NCBI RefSeq assembly: GCF_014982855.1
Contig: NZ_JADCKF010000008.1
Coordinates: 108,165 to 172,164 of the forward strand
DNA length: 64,000 nt
Reading direction: 5' to 3'
Source: Pseudoflavonifractor gallinarum
GTDB lineage: Bacteria > Bacillota > Clostridia > Oscillospirales > Oscillospiraceae
Below are positions 26,815 to 35,697 of the stretch, piece after piece. Numbering within the stretch: position 1 is the first letter of the stretch; every line of letters begins with the position of its first letter. The translations under genes and the position numbers were made by a program. Under the pieces are notes generated by a model that did no database searches, was not told the origin of the DNA, and saw only the letters and a program-made list of their open reading frames with translations.

Positions 26815-29067
26815 ATGAAAGTCATCCACCTCATCAGCGGCGGCGACAGCGGCGGCGCCAAGACCCATGTGCACTCCCTGCTTCAGAATCTCTCCCAGAC
26901 CATCGACGTGACCATGGTCTGTTTTATGGACGGTCCCTTTGCCCAGGAGGCCCGGGAGCTGGGCATCCATACCGTCATCTTTTCCGGGCGGAACCTGCTC
27001 TCCACCTACCGGAAGCTCCGGCAGTTTATCCTGGACGGCGGCTACCAGATCATCCACTGCCATGGCGCCCGGGGCAACATGATGGGCGCCCTCCTGCGCC
27101 GCTCCACCGGACTTCCGGTGGTGAGCACCGTCCACTCCGACTACCGGCTGGACTATCTGGGCCGCCCCGCCGCCCGGCTGGTCTACGGGACCACCAACAC
27201 CGTGGCCCTGCGCCTGCTGGATTACCGGATCGGCGTCTCCGACGCCATGACGGACCTGCTCATCTCCCGGGGCTTTGACCCGGACCGGCTCTTTACCATC
27301 TACAACGGCCTGGACTTCTCCCCCCGCCACCCCGCCATGGACCGGCAGGCCTATCTGCGCTCGGTGGGTCTGGAGGCGGACGACTCCTGCGTCATCGCCG
27401 GCATCGCCGCCCGGCTCAATCCGGTGAAGGATGTGGCCACCCTGATCCGCGGCTTTGCCAAGGCCTATGAGCACTGCCCCAACCTGCGCCTGCTCATCGC
27501 CGGCGACGGAGAGGAGCGCGCCATGCTGGAGGGCCTGGCCCGGGAGCTGGGCGTGGAGCGGCAGGTCTGCTTTGCCGGCTGGATCTCGGACACCGACAGC
27601 TTCTATAACGCCATCGACATCAATACCCTCACCTCCCTGTCGGAGACCTTCCCCTACGCCCTCACCGAGGGGGCCCGGGCGGGACTGCCCACCGTGGCCA
27701 GCCGGGTGGGCGGCGTGCCCTACCTCATCGAGGACGGCGTGACCGGTCTGCTCTTCGAGGCCGGGGACCCGGACGGTCTGGCCCGTCAGCTCACCGCCCT
27801 CGCCCAGGACGCCACCCTGCGCGCCCACCTGGGCCGCCGGCTCTACCAGAAGGCCAAGGCGGATTTCTCTCTGGAGTCCACTCTCCAGCGCCAGCTCCAC
27901 ATCTACGGGACCATTCTCCGCCGCCACAGCCGGAAAGGCGGCCAGCGGGACGGCGTGCTGGTCTGCGGGGCCTACGGCCGGGGCAACGCGGGAGACGACG
28001 CCATCCTGGAGGCCATCGTGGCCGAGCTGCGGGAGCTGGACCCCGACCTTCCCATCTGGGTCCTGTCCCGCAATCCGGACAGCACCCGGCTCACCTACCG
28101 GGTCAACTCCATCTATACCTTTAATTTCCCCCGCTTCCTGCGGCGGATGACCAAGACCCACCTCTACATCAACGGCGGCGGCTCCCTGATGCAGGATGTG
28201 ACCAGCCACCGCTCCCTGTGGTTCTACCTCTTTACCATCTCGGCGGGCAAGATTTTGGGCAACCGGGTGCTCATGTACGGCTGCGGCATCGGCCCCATCC
28301 GCTCCGAGTCCAACCGCCGCCGGGCGGCCAAGGTGCTCCAGAAGCGGGTGGACGCCATCACCCTGCGGGACACCCACTCCCGGGAGGAGCTCAAGCGCAT
28401 GGGCGTGGACCATCCGGAGATCATCCTCTCCGCCGACCCCACCGTGATCCTCCCCGCCGCCGCGCCCCAGGTGGTGGACGGCATTCTGGAGAGGGAGGGC
28501 CTGGACCCCAACGGCTCCTATATCGGCTTCACCCTGCGTCCCTGGCCCGGCTTTAAGGAAAAGGCGGAGATCTTTGCCGCCGCCGCCGACTATGCCTACC
28601 GGAAATACGGCCTGACGCCGGTCTTCCTCCCCATTGAGCGCCGGCTGGACCTGGGCGCCATCCGGCAGGCCACCGCGTCCATGACCGCCCCCTTCCATAT
28701 CATCGAGAATACCGGCAGCTCCGCCCACACCATCGGCCTTTTTGCCCGGATGAAGGTCGTGGTCTCCATGCGCCTGCACGCCCTGGTCTTTTCCGCCAGC
28801 CAGGGCGTCCCCCTGGTGGGCGTGGTCTATGACCAGAAGATCAGCTCCTTCCTCTCCTATATTGGACAGGACCTCTACACCGACCTGGGCGAGCTGACCC
28901 TGGAGCGGCTCACCGCCCACATCGACACCGCCTGCGGACGCATCGACGACCACGACTTCCTCACCGAGGGCGTGGACCGTCTGCGCCAGGTGGAGCACCG
29001 CAATTCGGCCACCGCCCGCCGCCTGCTGGGCCTCCCCGCCCCCGAGGAGGAGGGCGAGCGCCCGTGA
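26815..29067 (+). CDS. csaB: Glycosyltransferase fused to CsaB polysaccharide pyruvyl transferase
   Basis: A 750-residue two-domain enzyme. Residues about 1-370 are a GT-B (GT4) glycosyltransferase: SGGDSGGAKTHV near the start, a GIAARLNPVKD hinge and the donor-site segment ending in TEGARAGLPTVASRVGG. Residues about 385-745 are a polysaccharide pyruvyl transferase: GAYGRGNAGDDAILEAIV, YINGGGSLMQDVTS, and SMRLHALVFSASQGVP. CsaB adds ketal pyruvate to secondary wall polymers that anchor SLH-domain proteins. ATG 26815 follows GGAGGG. Its end overlaps the next glycosyltransferase gene by GTGA. Fusion of the two activities suggests sequential action on one polymer. Confidence 0.9.
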   Translation: MKVIHLISGGDSGGAKTHVHSLLQNLSQTIDVTMVCFMDGPFAQEARELGIHTVIFSGRNLLSTYRKLRQFILDGGYQIIHCHGARGNMMGALLRRSTGLPVVSTVHSDYRLDYLGRPAARLVYGTTNTVALRLLDYRIGVSDAMTDLLISRGFDPDRLFTIYNGLDFSPRHPAMDRQAYLRSVGLEADDSCVIAGIAARLNPVKDVATLIRGFAKAYEHCPNLRLLIAGDGEERAMLEGLARELGVERQVCFAGWISDTDSFYNAIDINTLTSLSETFPYALTEGARAGLPTVASRVGGVPYLIEDGVTGLLFEAGDPDGLARQLTALAQDATLRAHLGRRLYQKAKADFSLESTLQRQLHIYGTILRRHSRKGGQRDGVLVCGAYGRGNAGDDAILEAIVAELRELDPDLPIWVLSRNPDSTRLTYRVNSIYTFNFPRFLRRMTKTHLYINGGGSLMQDVTSHRSLWFYLFTISAGKILGNRVLMYGCGIGPIRSESNRRRAAKVLQKRVDAITLRDTHSREELKRMGVDHPEIILSADPTVILPAAAPQVVDGILEREGLDPNGSYIGFTLRPWPGFKEKAEIFAAAADYAYRKYGLTPVFLPIERRLDLGAIRQATASMTAPFHIIENTGSSAHTIGLFARMKVVVSMRLHALVFSASQGVPLVGVVYDQKISSFLSYIGQDLYTDLGELTLERLTAHIDTACGRIDDHDFLTEGVDRLRQVEHRNSATARRLLGLPAPEEEGERP

Positions 29068-30149
29068 AGCACCTGGTCTGTCTCTCCGACACCCCCTGGA
29101 GCAGCGTGCCCGCCCGGACCCAGCAGCTCATGACCCGACTGAAGGATGTCCATATCCTCTACTTTGAGCCGCCCGCCCGCCGGAAGGGATGTCCCTGGAA
29201 GAAGCCCGCCCGCCGGGTCCGGCCCGGCCTTCTGGTCTACTCCCTCCCGCCCGTTCTGGACGGGGAGGGGGAGCATCCCCTGCTCTTCCGCCTGGGGCAG
29301 CGCAAGCTGGCCCGCTATGTGGAAAAAGCCATGCTCCGCCACCGGGTCCAGGACCCGGTGCTCTGGTGCGCCATTCCTACCGCCGTCCACCTGCTGGACG
29401 GCCTGCCCCGTCAGGGACTGGTCTACGACTGCGGCCGGGACTGGTCCTCCCTCCCCGACCAGTGGGAGAGCGAGCTGGCCCTGGCGGCCGACGTGGTCTT
29501 TGCCGCCTCTCCGGAGCTGTGCGACCACATCGGCCCCTGCAACGACAACGTGGCCCTTCTCCCAAACGGGGCCAACTACACCATGTTTGCCCGGGAGGAC
29601 CTGGAGACTCCGCCCGCTCTGCGGGACATCTCCGGCCCGGTCCTGGGCTATGAGGGCACCATCTGGCGGGATCTGGACCTGGAGCCCCTCCTCCGCGCCG
29701 CCCGGGAGCACCCCGCCGCCACCTTTGTGCTGGTGGGCCGGGTGGAGCGCAATCCCCACCTGCGCGCGCTGGAGCGGCTGCCCAATGTGCGCTTTCTGGG
29801 CCGCAAGCCATTGGTGGAGCTGCCCGAATACCTGAACCGGTTTGACGTGTGTCTCAATCTCCTGCGCACCGGCTCCATGGACGGGGACATCCTGCCGCCC
29901 CGCATCTTTGAATACTTCGCCACCGGAAAGCCGGTGGTCTCCATGCTCCAGCCCGGACAGGTGGAGCAGTTCCCGGACGTCATCTACGGCGCCCACACCA
30001 GCGCGGAGTTCTCCCAATTGTGCACCAGCGCCCTGGCCGAGCGCGGCTCCTGGGCCCGGGACCGGCGGCGCTCCTACGGACAGATCGGCTCCTGGTCCAA
30101 CCGGGCCCGGGAGGTGGAGCGCATTCTGGAGAGCATCGGGCTTTTCTGA
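29064..30149 (+). CDS. Glycosyltransferase, GT-B fold
   Basis: A 361-residue cytoplasmic glycosyltransferase-like protein. The recognisable part is the second half: a domain hinge at VLGYEGTIWRDLD, a repeated VRFLGRKPLVELPEYL segment, and the donor-site stretch PPRIFEYFATGKPVVS. Starts with GTG that overlaps the csaB stop (GTGA), so translation is coupled. Together with the csaB fusion it probably builds or modifies a wall-linked polysaccharide; sugar specificity unknown. Confidence 0.85.
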   Translation: MKHLVCLSDTPWSSVPARTQQLMTRLKDVHILYFEPPARRKGCPWKKPARRVRPGLLVYSLPPVLDGEGEHPLLFRLGQRKLARYVEKAMLRHRVQDPVLWCAIPTAVHLLDGLPRQGLVYDCGRDWSSLPDQWESELALAADVVFAASPELCDHIGPCNDNVALLPNGANYTMFAREDLETPPALRDISGPVLGYEGTIWRDLDLEPLLRAAREHPAATFVLVGRVERNPHLRALERLPNVRFLGRKPLVELPEYLNRFDVCLNLLRTGSMDGDILPPRIFEYFATGKPVVSMLQPGQVEQFPDVIYGAHTSAEFSQLCTSALAERGSWARDRRRSYGQIGSWSNRAREVERILESIGLF

Positions 30150-30215
30150 GACGTGCCGCTTTCTTTCCGTGCTATTCGCCCCACCCCTGCCGTACAATAC
30201 GGTGGGGGTGATCTT

Positions 30216-31241
30216 TTGTCCATATCCTGTTCCGACTTCCTCGCCCAGGCCCGTGGAAATCCCACGCTGGCCCTGGTCAGTCTCCTGCTCCTGGCCGTCC
30301 TGCTGGTCAACGGCTGGACCGACGCGCCCAACGCCATCGCCACCGCCGTGGCCTCGGGCGCCCTCTCCTTCCGCCGGGCCGTCCTGCTGGCCGCCGGGTG
30401 TAACCTGGCCGGTGTGGCGGCCACCTCCCTGTGCATGCCCGCCGTGGCGCAGACCGTCTGCGAGGCCGCCGATTTCGGCGGCGATCCCACCATCGCCTGC
30501 ACCGCCCTGTGCGCCGCGCTGCTGGCGGTGGTCCTCTGGGCCACGCTGGCCTGGCGCTTCGGCATTCCCACCAGCGAAAGCCACGCTCTGCTCTCCGGTC
30601 TGGCCGGTGCGGCCCTCTCCCTGCCGGGCGGGTGGAAGAACCTGCGGCCGGAGGCCTGGGGCAAGGTGGGCCTGGGCCTTCTTCTCTCGGTCCTCCTGGG
30701 GTTTCTGCTGGGCCGGCGGGCGAGTGGGCTTCTCCAGCGCCTCCCCCTCTCCCCCCGCCGGTGCCGCTCCCTTCAGACGGCAGGCGCGGCGGCCATGGCC
30801 TTTCTCCACGGGGCCCAGGACGGACAGAAATTCCTGGGGGTCTTTCTGCTGGGAGCCGCCCTCTCCCAGGGCCGGTGGACCTCGGGCGCCCTCTCGGTCC
30901 CCCTGTGGCTGATGGCGGTGTGCGCCCTGTTTATGGCCCTGGGCACTCTGCTGGGCGGACGGCGCATCATCGACAAGATCGGCCGGGAGCTGGTGGTCCT
31001 CTCCCCCGCCGCAGGGCTCTCCGCCGATCTGGGCGGCGGATGCGCCCTGCTGGTGTGTACCCTGCTGGGTCTGCCGGTCTCCACCACCCACACCAAGACC
31101 TCGGCCATTCTGGGGGCCGGAACGGCCCACGGAGGACGGGCCCGCCCGGGGACTGCCCTCTCCATTGCCCTGACCTGGCTGCTCACCTTCCCCGGCTGCG
31201 GAGCCCTCGGCTTCTTTCTGGCCCGGCAGCTGCTCGCCTGA
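30216..31241 (+). CDS. Inorganic phosphate transporter, Pit family
   Basis: A 341-residue membrane protein with about ten helices. The two Pit signature repeats are present: NGWTDAPNAIATAVASGAL near residue 30 and FLHGAQDGQKFLGVFLL near residue 200, plus GLPVSTTHTKTSAILG near the end. It imports phosphate with protons or metal-phosphate. I chose the TTG at 30216 because GGGGGTG lies 5-8 bases upstream; the frame is open to 30153 without a site. A second, unrelated phosphate-type transporter is at 51177. Confidence 0.88.
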   Translation: MSISCSDFLAQARGNPTLALVSLLLLAVLLVNGWTDAPNAIATAVASGALSFRRAVLLAAGCNLAGVAATSLCMPAVAQTVCEAADFGGDPTIACTALCAALLAVVLWATLAWRFGIPTSESHALLSGLAGAALSLPGGWKNLRPEAWGKVGLGLLLSVLLGFLLGRRASGLLQRLPLSPRRCRSLQTAGAAAMAFLHGAQDGQKFLGVFLLGAALSQGRWTSGALSVPLWLMAVCALFMALGTLLGGRRIIDKIGRELVVLSPAAGLSADLGGGCALLVCTLLGLPVSTTHTKTSAILGAGTAHGGRARPGTALSIALTWLLTFPGCGALGFFLARQLLA

Positions 31242-31243
31242 GC

Positions 31244-31272
31244 TTGCATCCCAACCGCCGCTGGGGTATGAT
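31244..31272 (+). promoter_or_regulatory. Promoter of HAD phosphatase gene
   Basis: -35 TTGCAT (31244-31249), 17-bp spacer, -10 TATGAT (31267-31272). Confidence 0.65.
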
Positions 31273-31332
31273 AAGAGAGGTCGGTCTCCCATGGGACGGA
31301 CCCTATCACCAAGGAAGAAACGAGTGATTTTC

Positions 31333-31992
31333 ATGCGCTATGACGCCGTGATCTTTGATCTGGACGGTACCCTGCTCAACACCCTGGACGATCTGGCCGC
31401 CGCGGTGAATGCCGCCCTCACCGCCTGCGGTTACCCGACCCGCACCCTGGACGAGGTCCGGGCCTTTGTGGGAAACGGCGTGGCCAAGCTGATCCACCGG
31501 GCGGTCCCCGCCGGGACCGCACCGGAGGAGGAGGCGCGCTGTCTGGAGCGCTTCCGGGCCCACTATCTGGTCCATATGCGGGACCAGACCGCCCCCTATT
31601 CCGGCATTCTGCCCCTGTTGGACGCGCTCCAGCAGGCGGGGATCGCCGTGGCGGTGGTATCCAACAAATTTGACGCCGCGGTCAAAGAGCTCTGCCGGGA
31701 CTATTTTGGTCCCCGCGTGCCGGTGGCACTGGGCGAGTCCCCCTCCGTGCGGAAAAAGCCCGCCCCCGACACCGTCTTTGCCGCGCTGCGCGCGCTGGAT
31801 GTCCCGGCCGACCGCGCGGTCTACGTGGGGGACTCCGATGTGGACATTGAGACCGCCCGCAACGCCGGCACGGCCTGTATCTCGGTCTCCTGGGGCTTCC
31901 GGGACAGCGCCTTCCTGTACGCCCACGGCGCCTCCTGCATCGCCGATACCCCCCAGGCCCTGGCCGCCCTGCTCCTCGCGCCCGAAGCATAA
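31333..31992 (+). CDS. HAD-family phosphatase (phosphoglycolate phosphatase-like)
   Basis: A 219-residue haloacid dehalogenase-type phosphatase. Motif I is FDLDGTLL (Asp nucleophile, residues 8-15), motif II VVSNK, and motifs III/IV KKPAPDT and VGDSDVDIETA. A helical cap domain lies between I and II. The group dephosphorylates phosphoglycolate or other small phosphates. ATG 31333 gives the standard N-terminus; a GTG at 31324 has better spacing to AAGGAAG and may be the true start. Confidence 0.88.
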   Translation: MRYDAVIFDLDGTLLNTLDDLAAAVNAALTACGYPTRTLDEVRAFVGNGVAKLIHRAVPAGTAPEEEARCLERFRAHYLVHMRDQTAPYSGILPLLDALQQAGIAVAVVSNKFDAAVKELCRDYFGPRVPVALGESPSVRKKPAPDTVFAALRALDVPADRAVYVGDSDVDIETARNAGTACISVSWGFRDSAFLYAHGASCIADTPQALAALLLAPEA

Positions 31993-32031
31993 AAAACGTC
32001 CTCTCCCATGTACGCTGTGGGAGAGGACGTT
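31993..32031. terminator. Terminator hairpin, left copy of a 36-bp duplication
   Basis: ACGTCCTCTCCCA pairs with TGGGAGAGGACGT (31996-32008 with 32018-32030). Bases 31993-32028 are repeated exactly at 32268-32303 on the far side of element copy B. It ends the HAD phosphatase gene. Confidence 0.9.
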
Positions 32032-32267
32032 TCAGCGTGTCGAAAAATTTCGACACGCTTCTCAAAAATGCAAGCATTTTTTCGAGGGGATGCAGGCCGC
32101 CGCGCGCGTGCCCCTTTGGGGCACACACTAACGGCCTGAGCAGAGTGTTTTCCGACGTACACGCCGCCGGAAAACACGATTTTGACTCTGTTCCGCCGTC
32201 TGCGGACGGCGGAACTCTGCGAGGCTCTTGCTGCGAAAATCGTCGAAATACACTTTATCGAAAGTCT
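32029..32267. repeat. Hairpin-rich dispersed element, full copy B
   Basis: 239 bp, non-coding. Successive hairpins: 11-bp stem 32035-32045 with 32048-32058; AAAAATGC/GCATTTTT 32064-32071 with 32074-32081; CAGGCC/GGCCTG 32093-32098 with 32133-32138, enclosing GTGCCCC/GGGGCAC 32108-32114 with 32118-32124; GTGTTTTCCG/CGGAAAACAC 32145-32154 with 32168-32177; TTCCGCCGTC/GACGGCGGAA 32191-32200 with 32205-32214. It is highly similar to copy C (50886-51120) and sits between the two halves of a duplicated terminator. No ORF of note. Confidence 0.88.
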
Positions 32268-32309
32268 AAAACGTCCTCTCCCATGTACGCTGTGGGAGAG
32301 GACATTTTT
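32268..32309. terminator. Terminator hairpin, right copy of the 36-bp duplication
   Basis: Same hairpin as 31993-32031, followed by a longer T run (ATTTTTT). It faces the decayed flavoprotein gene. Confidence 0.9.
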
Positions 32310-32315
32310 TCTTCT

Positions 32316-32863
32316 TTATGGATTGGTCATTTCTTGCCGCTGGGCCCCTTCCGCCCCGGCGTCGTCAGACCAGACCCGGCCTCCCATATATTCCCGGGGT
32401 TCGTTGGTGACTAGGTTCATGCCCCGGATGCCGAAGAGATTGTGGATGGCAGCCACCGTAGTCTCCTGCCCGCCGTTGCGGGTGCCGCCCACCGCCAGGG
32501 CCGCCAGGAATTTGCCCCGCAGCAGCCCCGGAAGCAGTCCCGGATGGCCCGCAGGCGGGAACAAAAGGCGCTCAGCTGGGGCGTTGGCCCCATGCAGTAG
32601 ACCGGCGAGGCCACCAGGATGCCGTCCGCCCGGTCCAGCTGCTCCACCAAAGTCCGCATGTCATCCGGGATCACGCATCAGGAATGGCTGCGGATACAGG
32701 CCTTGCAGTCGGTGCAGGGCGCGATGCGCTTCCCCGCCAGGGTCACCATGGAAGTCTCGATCTCTTCCGATACGCCCTGTGCCCCCTCCAGCACCATGCG
32801 CAGGGCATAGGCCGTGGCGCCCTCCCGCCGCGGACTGGCGCACAATCCCAAAATGTGAACCAT
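32316..32863 (-). pseudogene. Decayed iron-sulfur flavoprotein / NAD(P)H FMN reductase
   Basis: The three frames together spell a flavodoxin-like protein of about 180 residues: MVHILGLCASPRREGAT at the start, a CxxCxxC cluster segment (CTDCKAC), CVIPDDM, SPVYCMGPT, and GGTRNGGQETT near the end. Two lesions break it: an in-frame TGA at 32678-32680 just before the fourth Cys, and a one-base loss in a C run near 32526-32529 (plus strand). A good ribosome site (GGGAGGG) precedes the ATG at 32863. Such proteins reduce small molecules using FMN and a 4Fe-4S cluster; this copy is probably inactive. Confidence 0.8.
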
Positions 32864-33030
32864 ATACACACCCTCCCATCTTCTCTGCGCAGGTCCCTTT
32901 TGTCCGGATCCCGCGTCCAATGTTCACCTTACTCCATGTCATTCTCTGATATTTACCATGCAATAATTCCGCTTTTCGGACGCACACTAAGCACAATCCA
33001 ATGCCTGAGAGCATCCGAAAAGGGGCGTTT

Positions 33031-34401
33031 ATGATGAAGCTCATTCCCACTTCCACCCGTGGAAAAGTCCGGGCCGCAACCTTTCTCACTGCGGGGCTGG
33101 CCGTACTGGGCGGCTTTGCCATTCAGGGTCAGGTCCGCGCCGCACAGTACCAGTACCTGCTCAACAAGACCTATGAATATGCCTTTGCAGAGCTGAGCAC
33201 CTCGGTCTCCCAGCTGGACACGGCGCTGCAAAAGGGCATTTATGCCACCTCTCCCCAGCTCTTCTCCTCCCTGTGCACCGAGGCCTTCCGCAGCGCCCTT
33301 GCCGCCCAGACCGCGCTGGGCTCCCTGCCCTACGGAAATGTGGAGCTGGAAGAGACCGCCACCTTCCTGGCCAAGACGGGAGACTACACCATGTCCCTCT
33401 CCCGCGCCTCCTCCCAGGGGCTGAGTGAAGAGCAGCGCTCCACCCTCGCCGCCCTGGCCCAGCGCTCCTCGGCTCTGTGTCAGACCCTCCAGTCTCTGGA
33501 GAGCGACCTCTTTTCCGGTACCATGCGTCTGGAGGACCTGGCCCAGGTCCAGGAGCGGCTCTCCCAGGCCACACAGACCGGAGATCAGACCACCGCCGGC
33601 TCCTCCTTCCAGGAGATCGAGCAGGAGTGCTCCGAGCTTCCCACCCTGATCTACGACGGTCCCTTCTCCGACCATCTGGCCGACCGGACTCCCCGTATGC
33701 TGGAGGGACAGCCCCAGGTGAGCCGGGAGGATGCCCGCTCCGCCGCGGCCGGGTGGCTGGGGCAGGAGCCGCAGCTCTTCACCCCCGTCTCCGACGGAGC
33801 GGGCGTTCTCCCCAGCTGGGGCTTCTCCGCCCAGGTGGATGGGGGCGAGCTCTATGTGGAGGTCACCAAACAGGGCGGACAGCTTCTGGAGATCCTCCAT
33901 TCTCGCCCGGTGGGGCCCGCTCAGCTCACCCGGGAGCAGGCGGTAGAGCGGGCCCAGGCCTTCCTGAAGAAGCTGGGCTATTCGGACATGGCCGAGACCT
34001 ATTTCATCGACCAAGGCAACATCCTCACCATCAATTTTGCGGGCAAGGAGGGGGATGTACTCTGTTACCCCGATCTGGTCAAGGTATCGGTGGCGCTGGA
34101 TAACGGCGGCATCGTGGGTCTGGAGAGCCGCAACTATCTCATGAGCCACCAGAGCCGGACCTTCTCCGCCCCGGCCGTATCGGCCGAAGAGGCCCGCAGT
34201 CAGGTCACCCAGGGGCTGGAAGTCCTCAGCCAGCAGCTGGCCCTCATCCCCACCCAGGGAGAGAACGAGGTCCTCTGTCACGAGTTCAAATGCCGCAATG
34301 AGAAGGGACAGCACTATATCCTCTATGTCAATGCCCAGACCGGGGAGCAGGAGCGCATCCTCCTCCTGCTGGAGGACGAAAACGGCACCCTGGTGCTGTA
34401 A
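33031..34401 (+). CDS. ypeB: Germination protein YpeB
   Basis: A 456-residue protein with one N-terminal membrane segment (about residues 12-30), the YpeB helical domain with PYGNVELEETATFLAKTGDY, and a C-terminal pair of PepSY-like repeats (about 230-380). YpeB is required for assembly of the cortex-lytic enzyme SleB in the spore inner membrane, so its presence implies spore formation. AAAAGGGG precedes the ATG at 33031. The usual partner sleB is not adjacent: a flavoprotein pseudogene lies upstream and rarA is convergent 6 bp downstream. Confidence 0.93.
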   Translation: MMKLIPTSTRGKVRAATFLTAGLAVLGGFAIQGQVRAAQYQYLLNKTYEYAFAELSTSVSQLDTALQKGIYATSPQLFSSLCTEAFRSALAAQTALGSLPYGNVELEETATFLAKTGDYTMSLSRASSQGLSEEQRSTLAALAQRSSALCQTLQSLESDLFSGTMRLEDLAQVQERLSQATQTGDQTTAGSSFQEIEQECSELPTLIYDGPFSDHLADRTPRMLEGQPQVSREDARSAAAGWLGQEPQLFTPVSDGAGVLPSWGFSAQVDGGELYVEVTKQGGQLLEILHSRPVGPAQLTREQAVERAQAFLKKLGYSDMAETYFIDQGNILTINFAGKEGDVLCYPDLVKVSVALDNGGIVGLESRNYLMSHQSRTFSAPAVSAEEARSQVTQGLEVLSQQLALIPTQGENEVLCHEFKCRNEKGQHYILYVNAQTGEQERILLLLEDENGTLVL

Positions 34402-34407
34402 GGCCCC

Positions 34408-35685
34408 TCAGCGGGAGCCGCCCTTGCCCTTGATCTCCTCCCAGTACCGCCGGGCGGCCTGCTCGGTCTTGTTCTCGCCGTAGGTGTAGTACCGCGTTCC
34501 CACCAGGGCATCGGGGAGGTACTGCTGCTCCACCCAGTGGTGGGGGAAGTCGTGGGGATAGAGATACCCCTGCTCCCGCTCCAGGCCGGCCGAGTCGGCA
34601 TGCCGGTTCTGGAGGTGACGGGGATAGTCCCCGGTCTTCCCCGCCCGCACATCGGCCATGGCCAGGTCCAGGGCGATGTGCCCGGTGTTGGACTTGGGCG
34701 CGGTGGCCATGAGGACCGCCGCGTCCCCCAGGGGGATGCGGGCCTCGGGCAGCCCCAGCATATTGGCCGCGTCCACGCAGGCCTTGACGATGGGGATGAT
34801 CTGGGGATAGGCCAGCCCCACATCCTCGCAGGCAATGACCATGAGCCTCCGGCAGGCCGACACCAGGTCTCCCGCCACCAGCAGGCGGGCCAGGTAGTGA
34901 CAGGCCGCGTCCGGGTCCGAGCCCCGGATGGACTTCTGAAGGGCGGAGAGAATGTCATAGTGGTCGTCTCCCGCCCGGTCATACCGCATGGCGGAGCGCT
35001 GGGCCGCCATGCGGGCGTCCTCCAGGGTGATGCGCCGCCCCTCCTCTGTGACACGGGCCGCACCGGAGAGCAGCTCCACCGCGTTCATGGCCTTGCGCAC
35101 ATCCCCGCCGCAGGCCTGAGCGATGTGTTCCACCACTCCGTCCTCCCAGGTGAGGGGGGTCTCGCTCCGCCGGGCCATGTACTCCAGGCCCCGCAGGATG
35201 GCGGGCACCACGTCGGACCCCTCCAGCGGCTTGAACTCAAAGACCGTGGAGCGGGAGAGCACCGCGTTGTACACGTAGAAATAGGGATTTTCCGTGGTGG
35301 AGGCGATAAGGGTGATCTTGCCGTTCTCCATGAACTCCAGCAGGCTCTGCTGCTGCTTCTTGTTGAAATACTGGATCTCGTCCAGATAGAGCAGCACCCC
35401 GTCGGGGGCCAGCATGGTGCCGATGTCGGCGATGATGTCCTTGATGTCGGAAATGGAGGCCGTGGTGGCGTTGAGCCGGTGAAGGGGCCGGTTGGTCCGC
35501 TTGGCGATCAGATTGGCCACCGTGGTCTTGCCGGTGCCCGAGGGCCCGTAGAAGATCAGATTGGGAATGCTGCCGCTCTCAATGATCCGGCGGAGCAGGC
35601 CGTTCTGCCCCAAAATATGGCTCTGCCCCACCACTTCATCCAGCGTGGTGGGGCGGATCTCGTCGGCCAGGGGACGGTAACTCAT
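34408..35685 (-). CDS. rarA: Replication-associated recombination protein A
   Basis: A 425-residue AAA+ ATPase of the RarA/MgsA/WRNIP1 family that acts at stalled replication forks. It has Walker A GPSGTGKT (47-54), Walker B YLDEIQ (about 99-104), sensor 1 IASTTENP and the tetramerisation C-terminal domain (from about 250, including SIRGSDPDAACHYLARL). Its stop is 6 bp from the ypeB stop. It lies 12 bp after the DUF2500 gene, which probably shares its transcript. Confidence 0.94.
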   Translation of the reverse strand: MSYRPLADEIRPTTLDEVVGQSHILGQNGLLRRIIESGSIPNLIFYGPSGTGKTTVANLIAKRTNRPLHRLNATTASISDIKDIIADIGTMLAPDGVLLYLDEIQYFNKKQQQSLLEFMENGKITLIASTTENPYFYVYNAVLSRSTVFEFKPLEGSDVVPAILRGLEYMARRSETPLTWEDGVVEHIAQACGGDVRKAMNAVELLSGAARVTEEGRRITLEDARMAAQRSAMRYDRAGDDHYDILSALQKSIRGSDPDAACHYLARLLVAGDLVSACRRLMVIACEDVGLAYPQIIPIVKACVDAANMLGLPEARIPLGDAAVLMATAPKSNTGHIALDLAMADVRAGKTGDYPRHLQNRHADSAGLEREQGYLYPHDFPHHWVEQQYLPDALVGTRYYTYGENKTEQAARRYWEEIKGKGGSR

Positions 35686-35697
35686 ACGCGCTCCCCC

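Noticed and set aside
32678..32680. In-frame TGA in the flavoprotein gene as a selenocysteine codon
   Set aside because: It does not align with a conserved Cys, no clear SECIS-like hairpin follows, and the gene also has a frameshift. A nonsense mutation (from Gly GGA) is simpler.
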